A stretch of 64,000 nt of DNA from contig NZ_BDCE01000056.1 in NCBI RefSeq assembly GCF_001613345.1, positions 62,001-126,000 of the forward strand, written 5' to 3'. Both the position numbers and the translations under genes were made by a program. Source of the DNA: Nocardia uniformis NBRC 13702. GTDB lineage: Bacteria > Actinomycetota > Actinomycetes > Mycobacteriales > Mycobacteriaceae. Below are positions 53,846-62,403 of the stretch, piece after piece (position 1 is the first letter of the stretch; each line of letters opens with the position of its first letter). The notes below the pieces were generated by a model that saw nothing but the letters and a program-made list of their open reading frames with translations, did no database searches and was not told the DNA's origin.

Positions 53846-55414
53846 TCAGATACCGGAAGCCGCGGGGACTGCCGCGGCATCGGCCCGCAACATATGCTTC
53901 ATGATCTTGCCTGTCGCGTTACGAGGTAATTCGGCGACGATCACCAGATCTCGCGGTGTCTTGTACGATGCCAGGCTCTTGCGGCAGTGCTCGACGAGTT
54001 CTACGAGAGTCGGGGGGTTGTCGGCGTCGACGGGAACGATCACCGCGACCACTGCTTCGCCGAATTTCTCGTCGGGGCGCCCGATCACGGCGGCGTCGGC
54101 CACCGCGGGGTGCGTGCTCAACGTCAACTCGACCTCGGCCGAATAGATGTTCTCGCCACCGGAGATGATCAGATCCTTCTTCCGGTCGACTACGAAGACG
54201 TAGCCTTCGTCATCGCGGCGTACCAGATCACCGGAGTGGAACCAATCACCTTCGAAAGCAGCCGCGGTCGCTTCCGGATTGTTCCAGTACTCACGCATGA
54301 GCCCACGGCCCCGGTAGACGATCTCGCCCGTTTCGTCAGGTGACACATCATTCATCTCATCGTCGACGACCCGGATCGAGACATTGAGGGCGGGACGGCC
54401 GACGGATCCCTGTTTCGCGATTGCCTCATCGCCGTACAGCACGCAGGTGATGGGCGACATCTCAGTCTGTCCGAATATCGCGACGATCTCAGCGGACCGG
54501 AACGTCGTGCTCAACGTCTCGAGTAGTACGACCGATGCCGGCGCCGCGCCCCAGGTGATCGAGCGCAGAGTCCGGCCCCGGTCACCGGCGTCGGGAACCG
54601 CGACAATGGCCTGCCACTGTGGCGGGACCATGAATGTCGTTGTCACTCCCTCATTCTGGACGATGTCGAGAACCTCGTTCGGATTGAACGGTGTGCTCGG
54701 CAGGATTACCAGGGGGCGTCCGAACCGAATAGGGGCGGTGGTCGCCCCGAAGCCGCCGATATGGAAGAGAGGAGTGGCGGCGAGAACCACCTCGTCCCCG
54801 TCGACGAACCTCCACGCGCGAACCAGCACATCGGTGGTCGCCGCGAAATTGTCGTGGGTCAGGACAGCCCCCTTGGGGCGTCCGGTCGTACCGGATGTGT
54901 ACATGATCGCGGCGGGATCGTCCGAATTCACAGTGGCCGGCGCGTGGGCGGGCCAGCTCCCGCCGATGATGTCGTCGTAGTCGGTGGCGGAGGGATCTCC
55001 GTCAGAACCCGCGATCACGACGCCGATCTCGGCGGTCATCGCAGCTGCCCGCGCCACTGCGCCGAATGTGGAGTCGGTGACCAGCAACGCCGCCCCGGAG
55101 TCGGCGAGGATGTATTCGACCTCGGGTTGGGTCAGCCGGAAATTGATGGGTACCGCGATGGCGCCGAGGCGGGCGCATGCATACACGGTCTCAAGGAATT
55201 CAGGCCGGTTGCCCATGAACACCGCCACCCGATCGCCCTGTCGGACACCGAGTTTCGCCACCCAGCCGGCCACCTGGGAGACGCGGTGATCGAGTTCTGA
55301 CCACGTCGTGGTGACACCACCGAATCGCAGCGCCGGCTCGTCGGGGCGATTGTCGGCATGGTGACGGATTTGGGTCGACCAGGTGGCGTTGCGGGTCGCG
55401 CTCAGTTCGGACAC
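53846..55414 (-). CDS. AMP-forming acyl-CoA synthetase
   Basis: The 522-residue product has the nucleotide motif MYTSGTTGRPKGAV near residue 171, the A5 region FGQTEMSPI, GDLVRRDDEGYVFVVDRKKD and the C-terminal catalytic lysine in PRNATGKIMKHML. It is of the medium or aromatic acid type rather than the longer FadD15 type at 6534. It starts at GTG 55414 with AAAGG about nine bases upstream. It probably loads the acid from ring cleavage onto CoA. Confidence 0.9.
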   Translation of the reverse strand: MSELSATRNATWSTQIRHHADNRPDEPALRFGGVTTTWSELDHRVSQVAGWVAKLGVRQGDRVAVFMGNRPEFLETVYACARLGAIAVPINFRLTQPEVEYILADSGAALLVTDSTFGAVARAAAMTAEIGVVIAGSDGDPSATDYDDIIGGSWPAHAPATVNSDDPAAIMYTSGTTGRPKGAVLTHDNFAATTDVLVRAWRFVDGDEVVLAATPLFHIGGFGATTAPIRFGRPLVILPSTPFNPNEVLDIVQNEGVTTTFMVPPQWQAIVAVPDAGDRGRTLRSITWGAAPASVVLLETLSTTFRSAEIVAIFGQTEMSPITCVLYGDEAIAKQGSVGRPALNVSIRVVDDEMNDVSPDETGEIVYRGRGLMREYWNNPEATAAAFEGDWFHSGDLVRRDDEGYVFVVDRKKDLIISGGENIYSAEVELTLSTHPAVADAAVIGRPDEKFGEAVVAVIVPVDADNPPTLVELVEHCRKSLASYKTPRDLVIVAELPRNATGKIMKHMLRADAAAVPAASGI

Positions 55415-55456
55415 AGGAGATGCCTTTCTACCGGAAGTTCCGGATCAGTTCTGTGG

Positions 55457-55963
55457 TCACAAGTTGCGGAAGTGTTTGATCGTGTCGGATTTGACTCTGC
55501 CGAGGGGGACGCGAAATACGCCGCCGACCACCGAGTGGGCGATCTTCGACGAGGTCGCGAGTTCGACCGCAAAGGTCCAGCGCAGTCGGGAGCCAGCACC
55601 ATCCGCGACGACTTCGGTGCATTCGCCGAAGCGGCGCAGACCTGGAATGTTCGCGTCTGTCACGAGGAACGCGTTGCGGTAGCGACCCGACCCTGGGACC
55701 GCCTCCCAGATGAAATACTTCTCGGACAGCTTGACCAGGCCGTGACCGAGCACGGCCGACCGTGTCGTTTCGACGCCATGAGGTTCTGGTGAGGTGAACT
55801 CGATCGAGTTGATCTCGCTACACCAGTCAAGCGTGTCGTTCCTGGTCAGCTCGGTCCATGCCCGTTCTGGGCTGACCGGGATGTGCGTGTCGATGCGGTA
55901 GATGATCGGCGCCGAATCGAAGAAGTCCTCCGCGAAGGGTGACAGCTGGTGGCTACGTGGCAT
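55457..55963 (-). CDS. SRPBCC (START-like) family protein
   Basis: The 168-residue product fits the START-like fold: an opening strand YRIDTHIPVSPERAWTELTR, a hydrophobic middle and a long C-terminal helix (PLGRVKSDTIKHFRNL). It may bind the hydrophobic substrate or an intermediate. The ATG at 55963 is the first plausible one; its ribosome site is weak. It is encoded 42 bases before the CoA ligase. An inverted repeat lies about 50 bases upstream. Confidence 0.7.
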   Translation of the reverse strand: MPRSHQLSPFAEDFFDSAPIIYRIDTHIPVSPERAWTELTRNDTLDWCSEINSIEFTSPEPHGVETTRSAVLGHGLVKLSEKYFIWEAVPGSGRYRNAFLVTDANIPGLRRFGECTEVVADGAGSRLRWTFAVELATSSKIAHSVVGGVFRVPLGRVKSDTIKHFRNL

Positions 55964-56011
55964 GCGACGAGCATATACACTCGACGACACAACGCGACAG
56001 AATTGCGTCAA

Positions 56012-56031
56012 TGTCTCCAACTTTTGAGACA
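56012..56031. promoter_or_regulatory. TGTCTC-N8-GAGACA inverted repeat
   Basis: TGTCTC and GAGACA arms are perfect, with eight bases between them. The right arm extends to TTTTGAGACAC, whose reverse complement GTGTCTCAAAA matches GTGTCTCAAAC at 56906 before the plus-strand operon. It lies in the promoter of the SRPBCC-ligase-SDR genes. Confidence 0.55.
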
Positions 56032-56151
56032 CGCGCGCCCCGTAGCGGCCCGTACCCAGGATGGATGCGACGAACTGGCCTCGTCCGCGAGGCAAAGGAT
56101 CAGTCGGTGGCGCGGAGGTTTGCCCCCGGGGTCGAAGCCCCGGGGGTCAGG

Positions 56152-56754
56152 TCACCAGACGGCCGGCGCGAGGAAGGTCGAAGCGAACTTGCGAACCGAC
56201 TCGTCGTCGGTCATGTCGACCGAACTCGATGGAACGGCGAGGATAGAGGTCGTGACTCGGACCGCCACCTCGACGGCCATGCGAAGGTCGTCGAAGGGCA
56301 TCTCCGCCCCAGATTCCTGGAGGAGGGTGGCGCCGACGTGGGTAATCGAGTCGAGAACCGTATCCATTCCCGGGTTGGTGAAACCGAAGAAACCGCTGAA
56401 CAGCTCTGGATCCGAGGAGACCAGCTGCCTGATCAGCGCGTCCTCGCGCGAGTAGCGGACCGCCGTCACGGTCGCGCGCACCAGGGACTCTTTCGCGGTG
56501 TCCGCCTTCGACTCGGTCGCCAGCCGACTCATCATCGACGTTGACGTCTCGCTCACCACCGAGAACAGCAGTGCTTCCTTGCTGGGAAACCGGCGGTAGA
56601 GCGTACTTCGGCTGATGCCGGCCCGTTGCGCGATGAGCTCCATGTTGGCTCTCCGGATGCCGACGGCCGAGAACTCCGAGTAGCCGGCCTCGAGAATGTG
56701 CTGACCTTGCTGTTCTGGACTTGCGGTTGTGCGCAGCGGTCGCCCGAGAGCCAT
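56152..56754 (-). CDS. TetR family transcriptional regulator
   Basis: The 200-residue product has the helix-turn-helix MELIAQRAGISRSTLYRRFP near residues 38-57 and a helical ligand domain. I chose the ATG at 56754 (MALGRPLR), with AAAGG about ten bases upstream; a longer frame begins at 56835. It lies between the SRPBCC operon and the divergent plus-strand oxidase/mce operon, with matching GTGTCTCAAA sites on both sides, so it may control both. Confidence 0.83.
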   Translation of the reverse strand: MALGRPLRTTASPEQQGQHILEAGYSEFSAVGIRRANMELIAQRAGISRSTLYRRFPSKEALLFSVVSETSTSMMSRLATESKADTAKESLVRATVTAVRYSREDALIRQLVSSDPELFSGFFGFTNPGMDTVLDSITHVGATLLQESGAEMPFDDLRMAVEVAVRVTTSILAVPSSSVDMTDDESVRKFASTFLAPAVW

Positions 56755-57104
56755 GTCGTAATCAACCTTTCCGATCGTGATGTGCTCATCGTATCCACGC
56801 CCCACGACGCGAACTCGTGACGGCGGCATGGACACATTCGTTGTGATGCGTGGGATCGTTGCATCGGGAGTGTGACGAATGTTACTGTGAGATCTAGATA
56901 CGGAAGTGTCTCAAACGTTCAAATGCGTGTCTTCCCTGGTCGGACGTCAATCCTCGAGCAGAAGGCCCTCCTGCAACCGATCAATCGGTGCGAGGAACTC
57001 GCTATTCCGGAAAGGAAAATGAAACGACTTGTCGTGCATAGAATTTCGACCCATCGAAGGGCCGACGGGCATGGCCTTGACAGGCCGACGGCGGAGCCCG
57101 TGAC
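56755..57104. promoter_or_regulatory. Divergent promoter region with GTGTCTCAAAC site
   Basis: This gap must hold the start of the plus-strand operon and of the TetR gene. GTGTCTCAAAC at 56906-56916 matches an arm of the repeat at 56012. A GATCTAGATAC stretch lies next to it. No gene is seen. Confidence 0.45.
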
Positions 57105-57731
57105 ATGAGTACGTCGATAGGTTCAGAGGCCTCGCTGGTCGAGGCGGCAGGTTCCGCCGTTGCGGCAGAGGAGCGTGAACGCGGCAGGGAGATTCCCGGC
57201 GGCTGGGAGATCTGGCTGTTCGTGCTCGGCGAGATGACCATCTTCGTCATCATGTTCGCAACTTACGCCCACGCTCGGTCAGACGATCCGGCAGCATTTG
57301 CCGCTGCCCAGGAGCATGTCAGCAAAAACATCGGGGCCATCAACACCCTCGTGCTGCTGACCAGTTCACTGTTCGTCGTACTGGCGCTGGCCGCCCTCCG
57401 ATTCGGCGAACGCCAGTTGACATTTCGGTTGCTCTACGGAGCGATGGCGTGCGGCGTTCTGTTCATGGTCATCAAGTCGATCGAGTGGACGATCGAGATT
57501 CGATCCGGATTGACCTTCGGCTCGAGCGCTTTCGGCTCGTATTACTACATGATGTGCGCGCTCCATCTCGGCCATGTCGTGGTGGGTCTGATCGCACTCT
57601 TCGCGATCGTCACCCACCTTCGCCGTCGCCCGGAGCCCAACTGGCAGTTGGTCGATTCAGCGGCCATCTACTGGCACATGGTGGATCTGCTGTGGATCGT
57701 CCTGTTCCCGCTGCTCTATTTGGTGAGGTGA
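57105..57731 (+). CDS. Cytochrome c oxidase subunit III-like (NorE-type) protein
   Basis: The 208-residue product has five hydrophobic segments and subunit III features: EIWLFVLGEMTIFVIMFATY near the start, SYYYMMCALHLGHVVVGL in the middle and IYWHMVDLLWIVLFPLLYL at the end. Its five-helix size matches the shorter NorE type. No subunit I or II is nearby, so it cannot form an oxidase with its neighbours alone. It starts the operon that leads into the second mce set. Confidence 0.85.
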   Translation: MSTSIGSEASLVEAAGSAVAAEERERGREIPGGWEIWLFVLGEMTIFVIMFATYAHARSDDPAAFAAAQEHVSKNIGAINTLVLLTSSLFVVLALAALRFGERQLTFRLLYGAMACGVLFMVIKSIEWTIEIRSGLTFGSSAFGSYYYMMCALHLGHVVVGLIALFAIVTHLRRRPEPNWQLVDSAAIYWHMVDLLWIVLFPLLYLVR

Positions 57732-57735
57732 TCTG

Positions 57736-58032
57736 ATGCTGCAACTGGCGCTACGGACCCCGGTGTTTCGTGTCTGGCTGTTTTTGATGGCATGCACCTT
57801 GATCTCCTGGGGGGTGGGATCGGTCACGATCGGCGGCGTCGGCGACTCCGGTAGCGCTCGCGATGCCTATACGACGATCGTCCTCGCGATAGCGATCATC
57901 AAGATCTGGTTCGTGATCCGCTACTTCATGGATGCCCGAGAGGCTCCACGCAAATTGCGGATCATCTGTGATGTCTGGGTCGTGCTCGTCGGGTTGTCAA
58001 TCATCTCCTTGTATCCCTTCGGCCTGCTGTGA
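57736..58032 (+). CDS. Prokaryotic cytochrome c oxidase subunit IV-like protein
   Basis: The 98-residue product has three membrane helices with the pattern of the small subunit IV family (TIVLAIAIIKIWFVIRYFMD, where the K-x5-RYFM stretch is typical). It begins four bases after the subunit III-like gene. Such III/IV pairs are known as NorE/NorF-like partners of nitric-oxide reductases or as orphan pairs in actinobacteria. Confidence 0.8.
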   Translation: MLQLALRTPVFRVWLFLMACTLISWGVGSVTIGGVGDSGSARDAYTTIVLAIAIIKIWFVIRYFMDAREAPRKLRIICDVWVVLVGLSIISLYPFGLL

Positions 58033-58042
58033 GGTTCAACAG

Positions 58043-58801
58043 ATGTCAATGAACACAAGAGACCAGAGCCTTTGTCTCTGGCTGGCACCGCTGTTCGTGG
58101 TGCTCCTCATCGCCGCGATGGCGATCGCAGGGTTCCTGCCACCGATGTCGCCGAACATGTCGGCGGCAGATGTCGCAGCGCATTACCGAGACAACGTCGG
58201 CCCGATCCGCACCGGGTTGCTGATCATCAACGCCGCCTCCGCACTGATCGTGCCGTTCTTCGTCGTCGTCGCGATGCAGATGAGCCGAATGAAGCTATGG
58301 AATCAGGCGCTCCTGTACGCGTTCTTCATGTGCGTCGCATCGAACGCGGGATTGTTCGCGGTTGCTGACGTCGCGTGGCTTGCCGCCGCTCTGCGACCGG
58401 AACGTGATCCAGAGCTGACCCAGTTGCTCAACGACATCGGGTGGGTGTGTTTCGTGGCCCCGGTAGGAGTGCTGGTCGTGCAGATCGGTCTTCTCGGCGC
58501 GGCGATCCTGCTCGATCAACGTCGGCGACCGGTCTTCCCGAGATGGTCGGGCTGGTTCACGATCGCGATGGCTGCGTGCATCGCACCCAGTGCGCTGGCA
58601 GTGACCACTACCGACGGGCCGCTCGCGTGGGATGGGGCCATCTCGTTCTACCTCAGGTTCGGGGCCTACATTCTGTTCCTGATCGTGTTGTGGGTGCTCA
58701 CCCGCGCGGCGCTGCAGCGTCAGATCCAGGACGAACTCGACGAGATCGCCGAGCGAACGGCCGCCGACGGTGAGATCCAGCCCAACAGGAGCACTGTATG
58801 A
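58043..58801 (+). CDS. Membrane protein of unknown function, paralogue A
   Basis: The 252-residue product has about six hydrophobic segments and no catalytic motif I recognise. A short outside-facing stretch reads FLPPMSPNMSAADVAAHYRD, and a second conserved stretch reads LRPERDPELTQLLND. Both recur in the next gene, so the two are paralogues. GAGG lies about eight bases before the ATG. It overlaps the next gene by four bases. Its place between oxidase-like subunits and Mce genes suggests a role in the membrane complex. Confidence 0.75.
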   Translation: MSMNTRDQSLCLWLAPLFVVLLIAAMAIAGFLPPMSPNMSAADVAAHYRDNVGPIRTGLLIINAASALIVPFFVVVAMQMSRMKLWNQALLYAFFMCVASNAGLFAVADVAWLAAALRPERDPELTQLLNDIGWVCFVAPVGVLVVQIGLLGAAILLDQRRRPVFPRWSGWFTIAMAACIAPSALAVTTTDGPLAWDGAISFYLRFGAYILFLIVLWVLTRAALQRQIQDELDEIAERTAADGEIQPNRSTV

Positions 58802-59604
58802 CCGCGCTCGACACGGTATCGGTGCCGGGGCCACGCGAGAGGCGCAACGATCCCTTCGGCTTTCGACCCACGCGACGAACCCTCGATCAGTGGGTGTGTC
58901 TATGGATGTATCCCGCAACGTTGACCATCCTGACGCTCGCGATGTTCACGATCGGGCCGCTCATGCCACCGATCGCACCATCGAAGAGCCCGGAGGAAGT
59001 CGCTGAGGTCTACCGCGGGACCAGTCTGATCCCGATTCCTATCGTGATCCTGCTGTTCGTCAATGGTGCGCAGTTGCCGTTGCAGGGTCTGGCCATCGCC
59101 TTCATCCGGAAGATGCCGCGTAGCGGCAAGCTGTTCGGAAACATCTATCTGGGTGTCTATTCGGCCGTTATGTTGCCGACAACCGGTACCCTTACCGCGT
59201 TCTGGGGTGTGCTCGTCTTGCGCCCCGACCGCGATCCGGCAGCCACGCAGATGCTCAACGATCTCTGCTATCTGATCATGATCGCGGTCGTCAGCGGCTT
59301 CCTGATCCAGTACGCGATCATTGCGATCGCGATCTTCGTCAACGGTGGCAAGGTCCTTCCGCTCTGGTTTGGCTACGTCAGCGTGTGGGCGGCGGTTTCG
59401 GAACTGCTGTTTTTGCCGGCATTCGTCTGGCGTACCGGACCTTTCGCCTGGAACGGTTTGCTCGACTTCTGGCTCGGGATCATCATCTTCGGCGTCTGGA
59501 TGGTCGGACTGGTGCTGGCGATCGGCGGGGCTATCAAGGACAGCGTCCCACCGACCGGACAACCCGACGTTCCGGACGACGCTGCTGCCGGGGCGTTCGG
59601 GTGA
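58798..59604 (+). CDS. Membrane protein of unknown function, paralogue B
   Basis: The 268-residue product has about six hydrophobic segments after a polar 30-residue N terminus. It shares with the previous protein the stretches PLMPPIAPSKSPEEVAEVYR and LRPDRDPAATQMLNDL. It starts inside the stop of the previous gene (ATGA), so the two are translated together and may form a heterodimer. The yrbE gene follows after 110 bases. Confidence 0.75.
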   Translation: MTALDTVSVPGPRERRNDPFGFRPTRRTLDQWVCLWMYPATLTILTLAMFTIGPLMPPIAPSKSPEEVAEVYRGTSLIPIPIVILLFVNGAQLPLQGLAIAFIRKMPRSGKLFGNIYLGVYSAVMLPTTGTLTAFWGVLVLRPDRDPAATQMLNDLCYLIMIAVVSGFLIQYAIIAIAIFVNGGKVLPLWFGYVSVWAAVSELLFLPAFVWRTGPFAWNGLLDFWLGIIIFGVWMVGLVLAIGGAIKDSVPPTGQPDVPDDAAAGAFG

Positions 59605-59682
59605 CCCATCCGGGGATGTGGCCAAACCGAGTCGACTCAGCTGTCGCCGTCGGATATCAACTTTGCCCAGGAGGACTGACAG

Positions 59683-59706
59683 ATGCACCTCTCAACAGTC
59701 ACGTGA
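59683..59706 (+). other. Possible seven-codon leader ORF before yrbE
   Basis: A good ribosome site, AGGAGG, lies eight bases before an ATG that reads MHLSTVT and stops. The yrbE ATG follows seven bases after that stop but has no ribosome site of its own. The short frame may couple translation to yrbE. It could also be chance. Confidence 0.35.
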
Positions 59707-59713
59707 CGAACGC

Positions 59714-60475
59714 ATGAGAACCTTCGGTCGAACTGTGCGCCTCGGCACCCTCGCCTCGATCTACGTCGTCACCGATGTCGCCACAGGACGATTTCCGTTC
59801 CGCGATGCGGTTGTGCAGGCGTGGTTTCTGCTGACGGTGACGGTACTGCCGGCCATCCTCATGTCGATTCCCTTCGGCGTCATCATCGCGGTCCAGATCG
59901 GAAGCCTCACCAGCAATCTCGGCGCATCCTCCATGTCCGGGGCGGTTGGCGGAATGGGCGTGATGCAACAAGGTGCGCCGATGTCAGCAGCGCTTCTGAT
60001 CGGCGGAGCCGGGGCCTCGGCGGTCGCGGCGGATCTCGGCGCGCGCACCACCCGCGAAGAGATCGATGCCATGCGGGTGCTCGGCATCGATCCGGTGCGT
60101 CGGTTGGTGGCGCCTCGGCTCGTCGCGATGACCTTGGTCGCACCGGTTTTGGCGATATTCATCATCCTGGTCAGCGTCCTCGCGAGCTTTGTGGTCGCGG
60201 TATTGGGGCAGGGTGTCGTCAGCGGTTCCTATTGGCAGTCGTTCGGAAGTTTCGCATCAATCACCGATCTCGTGATCTGCATCCTCAAGTCGGTGGTTTT
60301 CGGATACGTCGTAGTCATCATCGCCAGCTATCGGGGACTCGAGGCAAAGGGCGGGCCGCGAGGAGTTGCTGACGCGGTGAACGCGGCAGTGGTACTCGGG
60401 ATCGTGGTCGCCGTCGTACTCAACCTCGTCATCACACAGGTGACTTCCATGTTCTATCCATCGCAGCTCGTCTGA
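59714..60475 (+). CDS. yrbEA: YrbE-type Mce permease, first subunit, second operon
   Basis: The 253-residue product is an MlaE/YrbE permease with the coupling loop TREEIDAMRVLGIDPVRR and GPRGVADAVN near the C terminus. It lacks the long N-terminal extension of the copy at 25723. The ATG at 59714 has no clear ribosome site; a short leader frame with a strong site ends just before it. The second permease follows three bases after its stop. Confidence 0.9.
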   Translation: MRTFGRTVRLGTLASIYVVTDVATGRFPFRDAVVQAWFLLTVTVLPAILMSIPFGVIIAVQIGSLTSNLGASSMSGAVGGMGVMQQGAPMSAALLIGGAGASAVAADLGARTTREEIDAMRVLGIDPVRRLVAPRLVAMTLVAPVLAIFIILVSVLASFVVAVLGQGVVSGSYWQSFGSFASITDLVICILKSVVFGYVVVIIASYRGLEAKGGPRGVADAVNAAVVLGIVVAVVLNLVITQVTSMFYPSQLV

Positions 60476-60478
60476 GGA

Positions 60479-61363
60479 ATGGTGATCGTGAATCCAGTGA
60501 GTACTCCCAGCCGGTATCGGCCGCGGATCGTGCGGCTGGTCGACCCACTACGACTGGGTAGTCGACTCTGGGATGTACCCGAACGACTAGGTCATGTCCT
60601 ACATTTCGTCGCGCAGGTGATCGCTGGCTTCCCTCCGGCGTTGACCAAGTATCGGTCGCATGTCGTCATCGCGTTCAACGACGTTACCTGGGGTCGCGGT
60701 TCAGTCGTCGTCGGCGGCGGAATCGCCGGAGTTCTTATCATCTTGGGCGCTGCCACCGGCGGGATGGTCGGGATTCTCGGTGTCACCTCGCTCAGCACGC
60801 TCAACCTCGGCGCGATGAGCGGCCTGCTGTCCGCACTCGCCAGCACGCGCGAAATTGCTCCGATTATCGCCGCCGTCGGCTTCGCCGCTCAGGCCTGTTG
60901 CCGGATGACCGCGGAGATCGGCTCCATGCGAATCGCCGAGGAAATCGACGCCATCGAGGTGCAGGGAGTCCGCCCGATCCCCTTCGTTGTGACGACGCGG
61001 GTCATCGCCGGAATGCTCGCCATCGTGCCGATCTACCTGGTGGCCCTGACAGTGAGCTACCTGTCAGCAGAATTGGTTGCGTCGGTCCTCTACCAACAGT
61101 CCAGCGGCGCGTATCAGCATTACTTCCACATGTTCGTCGAGCCAATGGATATCGTCTATTCGGTGACCAAGGTATTGATCATCACCGTCGCGGTCATCAT
61201 CGCGCACGCGTACTACGGCTTCTATGCCAGCGGCGGGCCGGAAGGCGTCGGGATCGCCTCGGGGCGGGCCATCCGCGCAAGTCTGGTCCTGATTGTGTCG
61301 CTGGACATGGTCCTGACAATCCTGATGTGGGGATTCGACACGAAGGTGAGTTTCTCGGGATGA
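60479..61363 (+). CDS. yrbEB: YrbE-type Mce permease, second subunit, second operon
   Basis: The 294-residue product is the partner permease, with the coupling loop IAEEIDAIEVQGVRP and GGPEGVGIASGRAIR near the end. GAGG lies directly before the ATG at 60479, so the in-frame GTG at 60482 or 60488 could be the true start. Its stop overlaps the mceA ATG (ATGA). Confidence 0.9.
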   Translation: MVIVNPVSTPSRYRPRIVRLVDPLRLGSRLWDVPERLGHVLHFVAQVIAGFPPALTKYRSHVVIAFNDVTWGRGSVVVGGGIAGVLIILGAATGGMVGILGVTSLSTLNLGAMSGLLSALASTREIAPIIAAVGFAAQACCRMTAEIGSMRIAEEIDAIEVQGVRPIPFVVTTRVIAGMLAIVPIYLVALTVSYLSAELVASVLYQQSSGAYQHYFHMFVEPMDIVYSVTKVLIITVAVIIAHAYYGFYASGGPEGVGIASGRAIRASLVLIVSLDMVLTILMWGFDTKVSFSG

Positions 61364-62403
61364 GCAGGCTGTTCGGGCAAGCGCGACCCCACGGCCCACT
61401 CGATGTGTGGGCTCTGCGTCTCAGAGGCCTCACGCTCCTGGCCGTCGTCGCTGTCGTGGCGGCCGTATGGGTATACAAGCCGTTCAAATCTGACGACAAG
61501 GGATTTACGATCGACGTCTCGGCGCCGAGCTTTGCAGATGGTGTCGCGGTTGGTACCGCCGTACAGATGCGCGGATTCCTGGTGGGAGAGGTCACCGCTA
61601 TCGATGCCTCGAACCCGTCCGCGGAAGTCGTCACACTCCATGTGGACAATCAATTCCAGGACCAGTTTACGTCGGCCGCCGAGGTGAGATACGCATCCCG
61701 GACCCTTTTCGGTTCCGACGCCATTGATGTAGTGCCGAGCCCAGGCGGTGAGCCGTTGATCCCTGGAGCCACGCTGGCATTCACCGACGCCATCGCCGAC
61801 TACACGATCACCAGCACTGTCCGTCGGGTCGGCCGTACCACCATTCCGGTGTTGACCCCCCGGCTCAGCGAGATCATCAAACAGGCGAGTGCAGACGCAA
61901 CGCAATTGGCACCATTCCTGACCGCGGGCATCGCCATCTTGAACGGCGTCTATCGAGGGCAGACGACGCCGCTGGAGCAAACGCTGCCGCCGGTCGCAGA
62001 TGTACTCGAAGGATTCGGATCCACGATGCCCCAGATCCTGGAGACCTTCTACCTGATGATCGACAACCAGAGATACAACGACCAAGTGTACGTCGGGAAG
62101 GTCAACAACATGCTCGACGCTTTCAGCCAGATGATCGGCGGTGCGGGCAAATTCGTCGGCGGTGCCGAAGGATTCGGAAACGTCCTCGATCTGATCAATG
62201 CCTATGTCGGACCACTCCACTACGCGATCCGTGGGGTCACGGCGGACCAGATCGCCCAGTTGATCGAGCGTGCCGACGGCGCGTTCGTGGTGCAGCCCGG
62301 GTCGGACCGGGTCACCCTGCGGGCTGATATCGACATCAGTGTGATCCCTGCGGTCGCAATCGTGGCGCCCCAGCTGCTCACGACCGAAGGGAGCGGTCGA
62401 TGA
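61360..62403 (+). CDS. mceA: Mce family protein, MceA position, second operon
   Basis: The 347-residue product has an N-terminal anchor (LTLLAVVAVVAAVWVY), the Mce domain with AVGTAVQMRGFLVGEV and the helical Mce1 C-terminal region. It overlaps both yrbEB and mceB by four bases. It is well diverged from the mceA at 27570, so the two operons probably carry different substrates. Confidence 0.9.
   Translation: MSRLFGQARPHGPLDVWALRLRGLTLLAVVAVVAAVWVYKPFKSDDKGFTIDVSAPSFADGVAVGTAVQMRGFLVGEVTAIDASNPSAEVVTLHVDNQFQDQFTSAAEVRYASRTLFGSDAIDVVPSPGGEPLIPGATLAFTDAIADYTITSTVRRVGRTTIPVLTPRLSEIIKQASADATQLAPFLTAGIAILNGVYRGQTTPLEQTLPPVADVLEGFGSTMPQILETFYLMIDNQRYNDQVYVGKVNNMLDAFSQMIGGAGKFVGGAEGFGNVLDLINAYVGPLHYAIRGVTADQIAQLIERADGAFVVQPGSDRVTLRADIDISVIPAVAIVAPQLLTTEGSGR

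Noticed and set aside
57105..58032. A complete terminal oxidase or nitric-oxide reductase operon
   Set aside because: Subunits I and II, with the haem and copper ligands, are missing; only III-like and IV-like genes are present.
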